This document shows, piece by piece, positions 6,784 through 13,298 of a stretch of DNA of 34,650 nucleotides. The first letter of the stretch is position 1. Every line of letters starts with the position of its first letter. This stretch comes from CAZCZY01 sp964503525. Lineage in GTDB: Bacteria; Patescibacteriota; JAUYIX01. The notes below the pieces were generated by a model. It was not told the DNA's origin and searched no databases. It saw only the letters and a program-made list of their open reading frames with translations. The position numbers and the translations under genes are program-made. Location: the NCBI GenBank assembly GCA_964503525.1, contig CAZCZY010000078.1, positions 1 through 34,650 of the forward strand, given 5' to 3'.

Positions 6784-7226
6784 CACGTCTCTATAGTCGA
6801 GTAAGTGCCAGTATGTTGGCATACAAAGCCTGGTTTATTTCGCTCGCAGGCTTGGTAGGAAGCCTCTATTTTAGCGAAGTACAGCACCTGCCACCATGCG
6901 TTTTATGTTGGTATCAGCGCATTTGCATGTACCCGTTGGCAGTCATTTTAGCCGTCGGCATTATAAAAAAAGACAAAAACGTGGCGTGGTATGCACTGCC
7001 GCTAACGGTTATCGGCTCCGGAATTGCCATTTTCCATGTGTTGTTGCAGGCCGGCATAATTCCCGAGGCCGCCGCTCCCTGTCAGGCCGGCATCTCATGC
7101 ACCACAAAATATGCTGAGATTTTTGGTATCTTTACTATCCCTCAGCTTTCGATGATCGCTTTTCTTTTCCTCACGGCGTTAATGGTTCTAATTATTAAGA
7201 AAAAATCATGGGCAGCATCAAAATAA
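6780..7226 (+). CDS. dsbB: Disulfide bond formation protein DsbB/BdbC
   Basis: A 148-residue, four-helix membrane oxidase that reoxidises DsbA and passes electrons to quinone. Helix 1 is at ~17-34. The first extracytoplasmic Cys pair is PCVLCWYQR (Cys40, Cys43), the most conserved DsbB segment, with the Arg needed for quinone interaction in E. coli DsbB. Helices 2 and 3 are at ~51-62 and ~70-90. The second pair is Cys101/Cys107 in PCQAGISC. The last helix, with IPQLSMIAF at ~120, matches the family ending. The start overlaps the pyrD stop (ATGA), and a later Met at residue 12 is also possible. The 3' end overlaps dsbA by 19 bp. A quinone-using DsbB directly behind a quinone-type PyrD suggests a quinone or substitute acceptor in this organism. 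Confidence 0.9.
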   Translation: MTRLYSRVSASMLAYKAWFISLAGLVGSLYFSEVQHLPPCVLCWYQRICMYPLAVILAVGIIKKDKNVAWYALPLTVIGSGIAIFHVLLQAGIIPEAAAPCQAGISCTTKYAEIFGIFTIPQLSMIAFLFLTALMVLIIKKKSWAASK

Positions 7227-7879
7227 TTTTGATCGGCGCAGTACTCACGGTTGGGCTCATTGTCGGCCTGGCTTTTTTAGGCTCCAAGCAAGTTCCCGAT
7301 AAGGTCGAACCTGTTTTTGAAGGCGAAGCACAACTTATCCGAGATTACAGCCCACGATTTGGCGCTGCGGAAGCCGACACCAAAGTAACCATCGTAGAGT
7401 TTGGTGACTTCCAGTGCCCGGCATGTGCATCCACCAACCCTGCCCTTATTGCAGCAGTAGAGAAAAACAAGGATGTCGCCCTGGTGTTTAGACATTTTCC
7501 ACTTGATCAGCACCTCAATGCCGTTCCTGCTGCCCGCGCCAGCGAGGCCGCCGCAGCACAAGGCAAATTTTTTGAGTTTGATAAAATTTTATACGAACGT
7601 CAAAACGATTGGGCCACCGCATCAAATCCAAAAAATAATTTTGAAGACTACGCACAGGAACTGGGCCTAAACGTCGATCAATTCAAAAAAGACTCTGCGC
7701 GCGATGATTTACTCGAGCATATTAGTATCGATCTGGGTGATGCCCAGAAAAAACAGGTCTCGTCAACGCCAACGCTGTTTATCAACGGCACATTGTACGA
7801 AGGGCCACGCGATGAAGCTGGACTTCAAGCAACCATCGAGCAACTACGTGGTGCGTCCGGTGCGTCCGCAACTGAGTAA
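7208..7879 (+). CDS. dsbA: Membrane-anchored thiol:disulfide oxidoreductase, DsbA/BdbD type
   Basis: A 223-residue thioredoxin-fold oxidase. The N-terminal signal-anchor is at ~5-24. The DsbA domain starts near 58 (VTIVEFGDF), with the active site CPAC at 70-73 and the cis-Pro loop SSTPTLFING near 180. The helical insertion between them is of usual size. The substrates would be exported proteins with Cys pairs. The CX5C pairs of the divergently encoded CopC-like proteins are obvious local candidates, as inference. The gene overlaps dsbB by 19 bp, giving a DsbA-DsbB pair in one transcript. The C terminus carries a short exact 9-bp direct repeat encoding GASGAS, likely a non-conserved tail. Confidence 0.92.
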   Translation: MGSIKIILIGAVLTVGLIVGLAFLGSKQVPDKVEPVFEGEAQLIRDYSPRFGAAEADTKVTIVEFGDFQCPACASTNPALIAAVEKNKDVALVFRHFPLDQHLNAVPAARASEAAAAQGKFFEFDKILYERQNDWATASNPKNNFEDYAQELGLNVDQFKKDSARDDLLEHISIDLGDAQKKQVSSTPTLFINGTLYEGPRDEAGLQATIEQLRGASGASATE

Positions 7880-7935
7880 AACGTCCCATCTTCGCAACAG
7901 TCGCCGCGTCATCGTTCCAAAAATATTCCCCCGCT

Positions 7936-8727
7936 GTGTTTAAATTTTCTCTATTAACGTGGAACATCCAGGGGCGGCACTATTTTGGCTATACCCCTTT
8001 TTCTAAAATCGCACCGCTGCTCGAAAAAACTCAAGCCGACATTATTTGTCTTCAAGAGTTTCCGCAAGCGCGCTCAGCATTAGAAAAAACAAAATTTGAT
8101 GAGCGCTATCGTGTAATCATTCCACCCAAAAATGAACCTGACGAAGGTCATGTCAATCATAACGTTTCGTTTAGCAAATTTCCGGTGCTACAGCATGGTG
8201 AATTCGCGTTCAAAGAAATTGTGCCAAGCCCCTTGTGGGAAAGAATCGTTTGGATGGATATCGCAGTGCCTCGCGCCGTGCTGCGCGTTTACAATTGTCA
8301 TTTTGGTCTCAAGCGACTTGGTATTTCTCATCGTCTAGAATTTTTGGACGAGGTTTTTAAACATGCGGCGCGCCACAAGGGCCCCGTCATTATTTGTGGT
8401 GACATGAACACAATTATTCCGGCGCGCGGGTTTTGGCGGACGGTTGTTCGTAAATTCCACAAAATTCCAAAATCAACTTTTATTGTCGACGATCAATATT
8501 TTCCCGGCGACGAACGCCACATTTTTAGACAACGAGCAACTGCGGCCGGATACTCCGACCCAACTCCCATCGACGCGAACACATGGCGCTGGCCAAAAAA
8601 ACCTTTTGGGATCCTGCGCCTAAAGTTAGACTGGATTTTAATACGCGGCCTTAAAGCTGAACCAGCCCAATTTGGAAAAATAATCTCTGATCATCGCTGG
8701 GTTCAGACGACGCTTACCCTCGAATAG
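7936..8727 (+). CDS. Endonuclease/exonuclease/phosphatase (EEP) family protein
   Basis: Metal-dependent phosphodiesterase fold of 263 residues. Family signatures are complete: LLTWNIQG with Asn10, DIICLQEF with the metal Glu41, a VYNCHFG strand, VIICGDMNT with the Asp/Asn pair in mid-protein, and ISDHRW with Asp252-His253 at the end. There is no signal peptide, so a cytoplasmic nuclease or phosphatase is likely. Substrate cannot be told: DNA repair exonuclease, sphingomyelinase-like and nocturnin-like members share these motifs. The start is GTG 7936, chosen because the first beta strand begins immediately (MFKFSLLTWN). There is no Shine-Dalgarno; AATATT ending eight bases upstream could be a -10 box for a leaderless message, though the -35 is poor. 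It could also be the last gene of the pyrD transcript (56-bp gap). Confidence 0.85.
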   Translation: MFKFSLLTWNIQGRHYFGYTPFSKIAPLLEKTQADIICLQEFPQARSALEKTKFDERYRVIIPPKNEPDEGHVNHNVSFSKFPVLQHGEFAFKEIVPSPLWERIVWMDIAVPRAVLRVYNCHFGLKRLGISHRLEFLDEVFKHAARHKGPVIICGDMNTIIPARGFWRTVVRKFHKIPKSTFIVDDQYFPGDERHIFRQRATAAGYSDPTPIDANTWRWPKKPFGILRLKLDWILIRGLKAEPAQFGKIISDHRWVQTTLTLE

Positions 8728-8770
8728 TCAGCACACGCCAATTAGTTTGCGTCGAGGAATAATTACGCAC

Positions 8771-8800
8771 TTGTCAAAACAGCCCGGCGCGTGATGTACT
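8771..8800 (+). promoter_or_regulatory. Promoter-like element before the DEDDh exonuclease
   Basis: TTGTCA (8771-8776), 18-bp spacer, TGTACT (8795-8800). A weak hairpin (GCGCGT...ACGCGC) followed by T-rich sequence at 8787-8825 overlaps it and may end the EEP message. Confidence 0.4.
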
Positions 8801-8843
8801 GACGCGCTTGGTTCTTTTTTATTTTTAGAGAGTGAGGTGTCAC

Positions 8844-9473
8844 GTGGTAAAAAAGAAGTCTAAACCCTGGCTGGGCGAGTGTCTCATCATGGTCGATACA
8901 GAAACGGTGGGACTGGATCCAAACGTGCATAGCATGCTTTCAATTGCTGCTTGCGTGGTTGAGGACCCCAGAAAACAAATTTACCTGGAGCTAAAACCCG
9001 TCAATCGCACGGTCGACCAAAAAGCAATGGACCTCAATAAACTCGACCTCGCCCACTTGCGAAAAAACGGACAGACAGTAGTTTGTGCCATGCGTCGCAT
9101 CAAGCGCTGGGTCAAACAAGTGTCCGGTTCGCGTAGGCCAATTTTTACAGGGCGTAATGCCAGTTTTGATTGGGCCTTTGTTACACGCTATTTTGCGCTA
9201 GCTCGCCTCAAGAATCCTTTCCACTATGTGCCACTCGACCTCATTTCGTATTACATGGGCATGATGGCCTGTAGCTTTGAAAAAGCGCAAACACGCAACG
9301 TCGACCAGCGTTTTATCGTCGGCGACACAGCACATCACGCACTCAAAGATGTCTTGCGCCAAACGACAGAGTGGCAACGCTATCAACAATACCAGGGCGA
9401 ACGACTGATATTGCCGAACCTTGCACTGCTCAAAGGCACACTAAAGGACACGGGCACCAAAAGTCCGTTCTGA
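8844..9473 (+). CDS. DEDDh-type 3'-5' exonuclease (DnaQ-like)
   Basis: RNase H-fold exonuclease of 209 residues. Motif I is MVDTETVGLDP (Asp18, Glu20). Motif II is GRNASFDWAFV with the second Asp. Motif III is HHALKDVLRQT near 165, giving the His and last Asp of the DEDDh set. All four acidic residues and the general-base His are present, so activity is expected. There is no polymerase or other domain. Substrate could be DNA (epsilon-type proofreading subunit) or RNA (RNase T or oligoribonuclease-like). The start is GTG 8844 with GAGGTG four bases upstream; a further in-frame GTG at 8832 overlaps that Shine-Dalgarno. It stands alone with its own promoter-like element. Confidence 0.8.
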   Translation: MVKKKSKPWLGECLIMVDTETVGLDPNVHSMLSIAACVVEDPRKQIYLELKPVNRTVDQKAMDLNKLDLAHLRKNGQTVVCAMRRIKRWVKQVSGSRRPIFTGRNASFDWAFVTRYFALARLKNPFHYVPLDLISYYMGMMACSFEKAQTRNVDQRFIVGDTAHHALKDVLRQTTEWQRYQQYQGERLILPNLALLKGTLKDTGTKSPF

Positions 9474-9532
9474 TTGGCAAAAAATACGGTAAGCTTGTCG
9501 CAGCTTTCATTCGTAAAACCAGGAGAAAACCC

Positions 9533-10051
9533 ATGCAGTCACCCACGGTCATACCCACGCCTATCTCGCTCAAGTCGCCTCACCAACGGCGCGTAGAAAA
9601 CTTTATGCGTCTCGCCAAGCAAGACATACCTTCAAAACCACAGATGCCGACTGCCGCGAATCGCCGGCTGCGCGCCGCGCTGTTCATCGAGGAAGTGCTC
9701 GAGACCATCCAGGCACTTGGCTTTACGGTGCGCTCCGCTTCTGGCGAGGCAATCGGCCCCAAAAATTGGCAGTTGACGGAGGATCACACCCCCGATTTCG
9801 TCGAGGTCGCAGATGGATGTGGCGATATCTCGGTCGTAACCAACGGCTGCATGTCGGCGTGCGGTTTCGCTGGAGAGCCACTGCTCCAAGCCATTGATGA
9901 CAATAATCTCCAGAAGTTTGGTCCGGGTTCGTCCAAGGATGAAAACGGAAAGCACGTCAAGCCGCCTGGACATCAGCCGCCTGACATTCTCGCGGTACTT
10001 GTGGCTCAGGGCTACGAGCCCAGTCAGCAATCTGCTGAAGTGCCTGCCTAG
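9533..10051 (+). CDS. MazG/PRA-PH-like nucleotide pyrophosphohydrolase
   Basis: An all-alpha NTP pyrophosphohydrolase-type protein of 172 residues. The metal-binding pattern of the MazG/HisE/dUTPase-2 superfamily is visible: EEVLE at 53-57 and EVADGCGD at 91-98, i.e. ExxE plus ExxD with an extra Asp. The C-terminal half, with PLLQAIDDNNLQKFGPGSS and PPGHQPPDI, resembles phage- and bacterium-encoded members of this group. It probably hydrolyses a non-canonical or excess (d)NTP to the monophosphate, as inferred from the family. The start is ATG 9533, with AGGAG six to seven bases upstream; the longer in-frame reading from 9371 overlaps the exonuclease gene. A strong terminator follows. Confidence 0.75.
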   Translation: MQSPTVIPTPISLKSPHQRRVENFMRLAKQDIPSKPQMPTAANRRLRAALFIEEVLETIQALGFTVRSASGEAIGPKNWQLTEDHTPDFVEVADGCGDISVVTNGCMSACGFAGEPLLQAIDDNNLQKFGPGSSKDENGKHVKPPGHQPPDILAVLVAQGYEPSQQSAEVPA

Positions 10052-10081
10052 CAATACAAAAAACATTTCAAACCTACAAAA

Positions 10082-10123
10082 ACGCCCGGGTAATTATTAC
10101 CTGGGCGTGTTTATTTATTTTTT
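10082..10123 (+). terminator. Rho-independent terminator
   Basis: A 12-bp stem ACGCCCGGGTAA (10082-10093) with TTACCTGGGCGT (10097-10108), one G-T pair, loop TTA, then a T-rich tail. Confidence 0.9.
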
Positions 10124-10452
10124 GGGTTCGCATTTGTGAGGTACAAGCCAACAAGGTTGAGGGCAAATGCGGCCGCCATTACTGCACTGGCTATCAACGC
10201 AACGGAACCAGCCGAGTCAGGATCGATGGTCATTCGCCACATGATTCGTTGGAGCAGGATGACCGACATCAACACCGTTACCATCGTTCGACCCAGTCCG
10301 ATCCCGCACTTAACCTCGAGAATGAGTCCAAACGCAAAAACAAAGATGGCAATGAGCATGATGTCACGCTGCCCATCAAATCCTAGGCGAACGCGATTAT
10401 CGATGAACGTTGTGATGGCACCAATGGCAACTACCGGCGCAAAGGTCACCAC
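10111..10452 (-). CDS. Small multi-span membrane protein, probably 5'-frameshifted
   Basis: I do not recognise this 113-residue protein. It has four hydrophobic segments, at about residues 4-17, 31-46, 53-72 and 82-107, ending in a polar NPKNK tail. Reading begins at a GTG (10452) without a ribosome site. In another frame directly upstream, ATG 10510 opens a 15-codon hydrophobic stretch (MLKPGLVAALALAAA) that stops at TAG just before the main frame begins. Joined by a 1-base shift, the two would give a natural N-terminal helix. So the gene may carry a recent frameshift, or the read may hold an error. It is transcribed toward the MazG-like gene and stops at 10111, inside the T-rich tail of the plus-strand terminator. 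Confidence 0.5.
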   Translation of the reverse strand: MVTFAPVVAIGAITTFIDNRVRLGFDGQRDIMLIAIFVFAFGLILEVKCGIGLGRTMVTVLMSVILLQRIMWRMTIDPDSAGSVALIASAVMAAAFALNLVGLYLTNANPKNK

Positions 10453-10581
10453 TTGGCGAACACTATGCTGCTGCTAAGGCCAATGCAGCAACCAATCCAG
10501 GCTTGAGCATGTATCCCAACTTTCTACTTGGTCCGACCTAAAATGGAAAAAGAACGCCTGAAGGCCCCAACACTAGCGCCC

Positions 10582-10590
10582 TGTGGATAA
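10582..10590 (-). promoter_or_regulatory. Perfect DnaA box
   Basis: TTATCCACA on the minus strand (TGTGGATAA on plus), the R1-type DnaA box consensus. It ends two bases before the -35 box of the 74-residue gene, so bound DnaA would touch RNA polymerase there. Confidence 0.5.
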
Positions 10591-10591
10591 T

Positions 10592-10620
10592 TTGACAAAT
10601 CAAACAAAACGTTGTAAGGT
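10592..10620 (+). promoter_or_regulatory. Sigma70-type promoter of the 74-residue gene
   Basis: Perfect TTGACA (10592-10597), 17-bp spacer, TAAGGT (10615-10620). The predicted transcript start near 10627 gives a ~39-base leader with an AAAGAGGT ribosome site. Confidence 0.6.
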
Positions 10621-10665
10621 GCTGCCTAGTACGTGACAGAACGTTCTTTTAGAAAGAGGTGTGTT

Positions 10666-10890
10666 ATGCATCACCATGGTGCGGTCCTGGTAGTCACGGG
10701 AGCGCATGGCAATTACACGGCGCACGCCACGCTGGATAGGATTCCCCCGCCAACCCCAGACGGGCGCGAGGTATTCCGCATCCATGTCAGCCGCTGCGCC
10801 GACCGCGAGGAGCTGCTCGCCGAACTCAATCGGCAGGCACGTATTCGCGCCGATCAACTGCACATCGGCAATATCGCCGGTGTCTACTGA
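10666..10890 (+). CDS. Small protein of unknown function (74 residues)
   Basis: No family recognised. The protein opens with Met and three His, then a short apolar strand (AVLVVTGAHG), a Pro-rich turn (RIPPPTPDG), a strand REVFRIHVSRCA and an amphipathic helix REELLAELNRQARIRADQL. This would fit a small alpha/beta fold. The His cluster and the single Cys could bind metal, but nothing proves it. Start: ATG 10666 with AAAGAGGT five bases upstream; the in-frame GTG 33 bases earlier lacks a site. It is a self-contained unit with a consensus promoter, an adjoining DnaA box and a strong terminator. That argues it is a real, regulated gene despite its size. Confidence 0.7.
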   Translation: MHHHGAVLVVTGAHGNYTAHATLDRIPPPTPDGREVFRIHVSRCADREELLAELNRQARIRADQLHIGNIAGVY

Positions 10891-10910
10891 CAACAGTCGT
10901 CGTAAACAAA

Positions 10911-10944
10911 AAGGGCCTAGAGCAAACTCGCTCGGCCCTTTTTT
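10911..10944 (+). terminator. Rho-independent terminator
   Basis: Outer stem AAGGGCC (10911-10917) with GGCCCTT (10934-10940), inner GAGC/GCTC, followed by T residues. Confidence 0.88.
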
Positions 10945-10958
10945 CGTTCCCTAACTGC

Positions 10959-10987
10959 TTGCAAAAACCTAAAACTGGCGCTACGAT
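10959..10987 (+). promoter_or_regulatory. Sigma70-type promoter of the HAD gene
   Basis: TTGCAA (10959-10964), 17-bp spacer, TACGAT (10982-10987). Confidence 0.55.
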
Positions 10988-11033
10988 TCTCGGCCGTCAA
11001 GAGTGACGGATAGAATAGATCCGGGAGGTGCCT

Positions 11034-11645
11034 ATGTGGCAAGGCGTTGTGTTTGATTGCGATGGATGTCTCGTGGACTCCATGCATAAGGTCTATCGAG
11101 GCGTGTGTAACGTTTTCAAGGAGTCTGGGCTCACGCCACCGACCAAAGCGCAGTTCGACCGTACTTTTTACAACCCCTGGCTCAAGTATTTTGCCGATTG
11201 CGGTATCCACCACGGCGGCGACCAAATCGAGCTGTGGTACAAAGCCGGGACAGAGTTTGGCTTTTGCGAAATGTTCCCAGATGCCCATGTGCTGTTACGG
11301 CACTTGTACATGCGGAACATTCCAATGGCGGTTGTGAGTGGAGCGCCCAACGCCCCGCTACGTGAGAATATCGCGGCCAACAACGCGGATCATTACTTTC
11401 GGTTTATCCAAGGTGAATGCGCCGTAAAAACCGAGGCGATCCAACGATTTTTGGAACGAACAAAAATCCCGCCTAGCAAAGTCGTGATGATCGGCGACGT
11501 TTTGTCCGACATTCGCGACGGAAAAAGAGCAGGGGTTTGCACGGTCGGCATCGCCCGCAGTGTCGCATCACGTCAAGCACTCGAGGATGCCAAGGCTGAT
11601 CGCGTCGTCTCATCACTTGAAGAGTTGCTCCTTTGCTGGCCATAA
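11034..11645 (+). CDS. HAD-superfamily phosphatase
   Basis: A 203-residue haloacid dehalogenase-like hydrolase, closest by eye to phosphoglycolate phosphatase/beta-phosphoglucomutase types. Motif I is VVFDCDGCLVDS (nucleophile Asp8, acid/base Asp10). Motif II is AVVSGAPN near 100. Motif III is a Lys around 128-145 (VKTEAI region). Motif IV is VMIGDVLSDIRDG near 150 with the metal Asp pair. The cap is an alpha-helical insertion between motifs I and II (~16-85), i.e. C1 type, so the substrate is a small phosphometabolite. The start is ATG 11034 with GGGAGG five to six bases upstream. It is a single-gene unit with its own promoter and terminator. Confidence 0.88.
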   Translation: MWQGVVFDCDGCLVDSMHKVYRGVCNVFKESGLTPPTKAQFDRTFYNPWLKYFADCGIHHGGDQIELWYKAGTEFGFCEMFPDAHVLLRHLYMRNIPMAVVSGAPNAPLRENIAANNADHYFRFIQGECAVKTEAIQRFLERTKIPPSKVVMIGDVLSDIRDGKRAGVCTVGIARSVASRQALEDAKADRVVSSLEELLLCWP

Positions 11646-11687
11646 AACCATTACCAATGGAAAATACGACCAGAGAGGTCCAACCAT

Positions 11688-11719
11688 ACCGATCCTTTAT
11701 CCAAAGGGTCGGTTTTCTT
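11688..11719 (+). terminator. Rho-independent terminator
   Basis: Stem ACCGATCCTTT (11688-11698) with AAAGGGTCGGT (11703-11713), one T-G pair, 4-base loop, then TTTTCTTTT. Confidence 0.85.
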
Positions 11720-11772
11720 TTGTTCGTGCCTTACCGCTAGCAGCGCTTTTTTGCTACGTACGACTGCGCCCC

Positions 11773-11801
11773 TTTACAAGGTCCATACGCTTAGGTAGTC
11801 T
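11773..11801 (+). promoter_or_regulatory. Candidate promoter of infC-rpmI-rplT
   Basis: TTTACA (11773-11778), 17-bp spacer, TAGTCT (11796-11801). The ~50-base leader that follows holds only a weak GGGC/GCCC stem (11808-11833) and a TTAGG ribosome site. Nothing else is evident between the HAD terminator and infC. Confidence 0.45.
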
Positions 11802-11859
11802 TTACGCGGGCTGAGTAACCCTTATGCCCAGTTTTTGAATATTTGTTAGGTTGTAAACA

Positions 11860-12435
11860 ATTCCTGTAAAAAACCAGTACGTTAACGAACAGATCCGCTC
11901 ACCTAAGTTACGCGTGGTGGCGGCCGATGGTGAAGCTTTGGGCGTTATCACCAAGGAAGAAGCCCTCGCGGCTGCCCGCACGGCTGGTCTTGACCTGGTT
12001 GAAGTCGCGCCAAATGCCAAGCCGCCGGTTGCCCGCATCATGGATTTTGGTGCTTTCCGCTACCGACAACAAAAGCAGTTGCAACAGCAACGCAAGCACG
12101 CCAAAAAAGTTGAGATCAAAGGGATACGGATCGGTATGCGCATCAGCGAGCATGACTTTAGTCACAAGGTTGACCAAGCGCGTGAGTTTTTACGGGAAGG
12201 TCACCGCGTTAAGCTCGAACTCGTCATGCGTGGACGCGAGCAAGCCTTCCAGCTCCGTGATCGCGCACTCGTAAAAATCGACGGATTTCTAAAAGCTCTG
12301 GATCTCCCCATTATCCGCGAACAAAAAATGTCCAAAGTCGGCAACCGCCTGACACTCGTCGTCTCCGCCGGAAAAATTCCAAAAAAACCAGAGCAAACAA
12401 CCCCTGCCAAGCCAGTTCCAGCCAAACCACAATAA
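11860..12435 (+). CDS. infC: Translation initiation factor IF-3 with AUU start codon
   Basis: IF-3 binds the 30S subunit, blocks premature 50S joining and proofreads the start codon. The N domain is seen from YVNEQIRSPKLRVV through GLDLVEVAPNAKPPVARIMD, and the C domain from KGIRIGMRISEHDF to KVGNRLTLVVSAGK, with a Pro/Lys/Ala tail. Start: homology requires the VNEQIRSPKLRVV segment (codons from 11881 on). The frame is closed by TAA at 11854-11856, and no ATG, GTG or TTG lies between that stop and 11914. The only plausible initiator is ATT at 11860, with TTAGG nine bases upstream, giving 191 residues. AUU starts on infC are known in E. coli, where IF-3 represses its own message. A GTG at 11914 would remove conserved N-domain residues. 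The gene is followed by rpmI four bases on. Confidence 0.93.
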   Translation: MPVKNQYVNEQIRSPKLRVVAADGEALGVITKEEALAAARTAGLDLVEVAPNAKPPVARIMDFGAFRYRQQKQLQQQRKHAKKVEIKGIRIGMRISEHDFSHKVDQAREFLREGHRVKLELVMRGREQAFQLRDRALVKIDGFLKALDLPIIREQKMSKVGNRLTLVVSAGKIPKKPEQTTPAKPVPAKPQ

Positions 12436-12439
12436 TCTC

Positions 12440-12667
12440 ATGCCCAAAATCAGAACACATCGAGCCAGTGCCAAGCGATTTAAATTAACCGGCGGCCGCA
12501 AAAAGCGATTTATGAGTCGCCGTGCAACGCAGGATCATTTTAATGCGCGCGAAGACGGTGGGACTATTCGTGCCAAGCGCATTGACCGTGTTGTTGATGC
12601 TACTAGTACCAAGCGCCTAAAAGTGTTGATGCCCTACGCCAGCAAAGTTGCAAAAAATAATCACTAA
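12440..12667 (+). CDS. rpmI: 50S ribosomal protein L35
   Basis: A 75-residue basic protein with the L35 pattern: MPKIRTHRASAKRFKLTGG, a KKRFMSRR stretch and a short helical end. It binds 23S rRNA in the large subunit. The length is slightly above the usual ~65. The ATG follows the infC stop by four bases with no Shine-Dalgarno, so translation is probably coupled to infC. The infC-rpmI-rplT order is near universal in bacteria. Confidence 0.95.
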   Translation: MPKIRTHRASAKRFKLTGGRKKRFMSRRATQDHFNAREDGGTIRAKRIDRVVDATSTKRLKVLMPYASKVAKNNH

Positions 12668-12670
12668 TTC

Positions 12671-13030
12671 ATGCCACGCGTAAAACGAGGAATAGCAACA
12701 AGAAAGAGGCATAAGCGCCTAAGAAAAGCCACTAAAGGCTACGTCGCGGGAGCGAGCCGTCATATTCGGCGCGCGCATGAAGCACGACTCCACGCGCTGG
12801 AATATAAGCACCGCGGCCGTAAGGAAAAAAAGCGAATTTATCGGTCGGTTTGGATTGTTCGTATCAATAATGCACTAAAAAAACTTGGCGATTTGACCTA
12901 CGGTACGTTTATTCATCAGATGCAACTCAAAAATATTGACTTGGATCGCAAGACCTTGGCCTATCTCGCCGAACATATGCCGCGTGTTTTTGAGGAAGTG
13001 GTAAAATTTGTCACCGGTAAGTCAAAGTAG
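12671..13030 (+). CDS. rplT: 50S ribosomal protein L20
   Basis: A 119-residue L20, an early assembly protein of the large subunit. It has the typical long basic helix (MPRVKRGIATRKRHKRLRKA, then GYVAGASRHIRRAHEA) and a globular C domain beginning RSVWIVRINNALK, with a DRKTLAYLAEHMP block. In other bacteria L20 also represses this operon by binding its leader; no clear L20-binding fold was visible here. The start lies three bases after the rpmI stop. No terminator was seen after the stop in the 55 bases before the next gene. Confidence 0.96.
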   Translation: MPRVKRGIATRKRHKRLRKATKGYVAGASRHIRRAHEARLHALEYKHRGRKEKKRIYRSVWIVRINNALKKLGDLTYGTFIHQMQLKNIDLDRKTLAYLAEHMPRVFEEVVKFVTGKSK

Positions 13031-13085
13031 ATTTACAGACTAAGTAGATTTTAGGCGCGGCATAAACCTTCCACCAAAAACTTCC

Positions 13086-13298
13086 ATGGCACTAGAAAAA
13101 TTTGCAGACCCAAACGCTCCCAAAGATAATCGCGGACCCTTGATCGGCGGGATTGTCTTAATCGCCGTTGGCATTTACTTTTTGCTCGAACGCTACAACT
13201 TACTCCCACCCTTTAGGACGAGTTGGCCGGTTGTGCTTATCGTCGTGGGCGGCGCATTAATTGTGGGATATATTCTTACGCAAATTCGAAAAAAGTAG
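13086..13298 (+). CDS. DUF5668/LiaF-TM-like two-helix membrane protein
   Basis: A 70-residue protein with a polar ~17-residue start and two membrane helices, at ~19-36 (LIGGIVLIAVGIYFLLE) and ~47-65 (WPVVLIVVGGALIVGYIL), joined by a short loop with a LLPPF turn. The alternation 'G.iLI.iG..fLL...-WP.lLI..G' is that of DUF5668 and related LiaI/LiaF transmembrane regions, found in envelope-stress modules and many small membrane proteins. No Shine-Dalgarno is present, and the gene may ride on the infC transcript (55-bp gap). Its 3' end overlaps that of the convergent VanZ-like gene by 42 bp. Confidence 0.7.
   Translation: MALEKFADPNAPKDNRGPLIGGIVLIAVGIYFLLERYNLLPPFRTSWPVVLIVVGGALIVGYILTQIRKK

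Noticed and set aside
11728..11752. Second terminator-like hairpin (CGCT-AGC-AGCG then T run) before infC
   Set aside because: The stem is only four base pairs, too weak to call next to the strong terminator just upstream.
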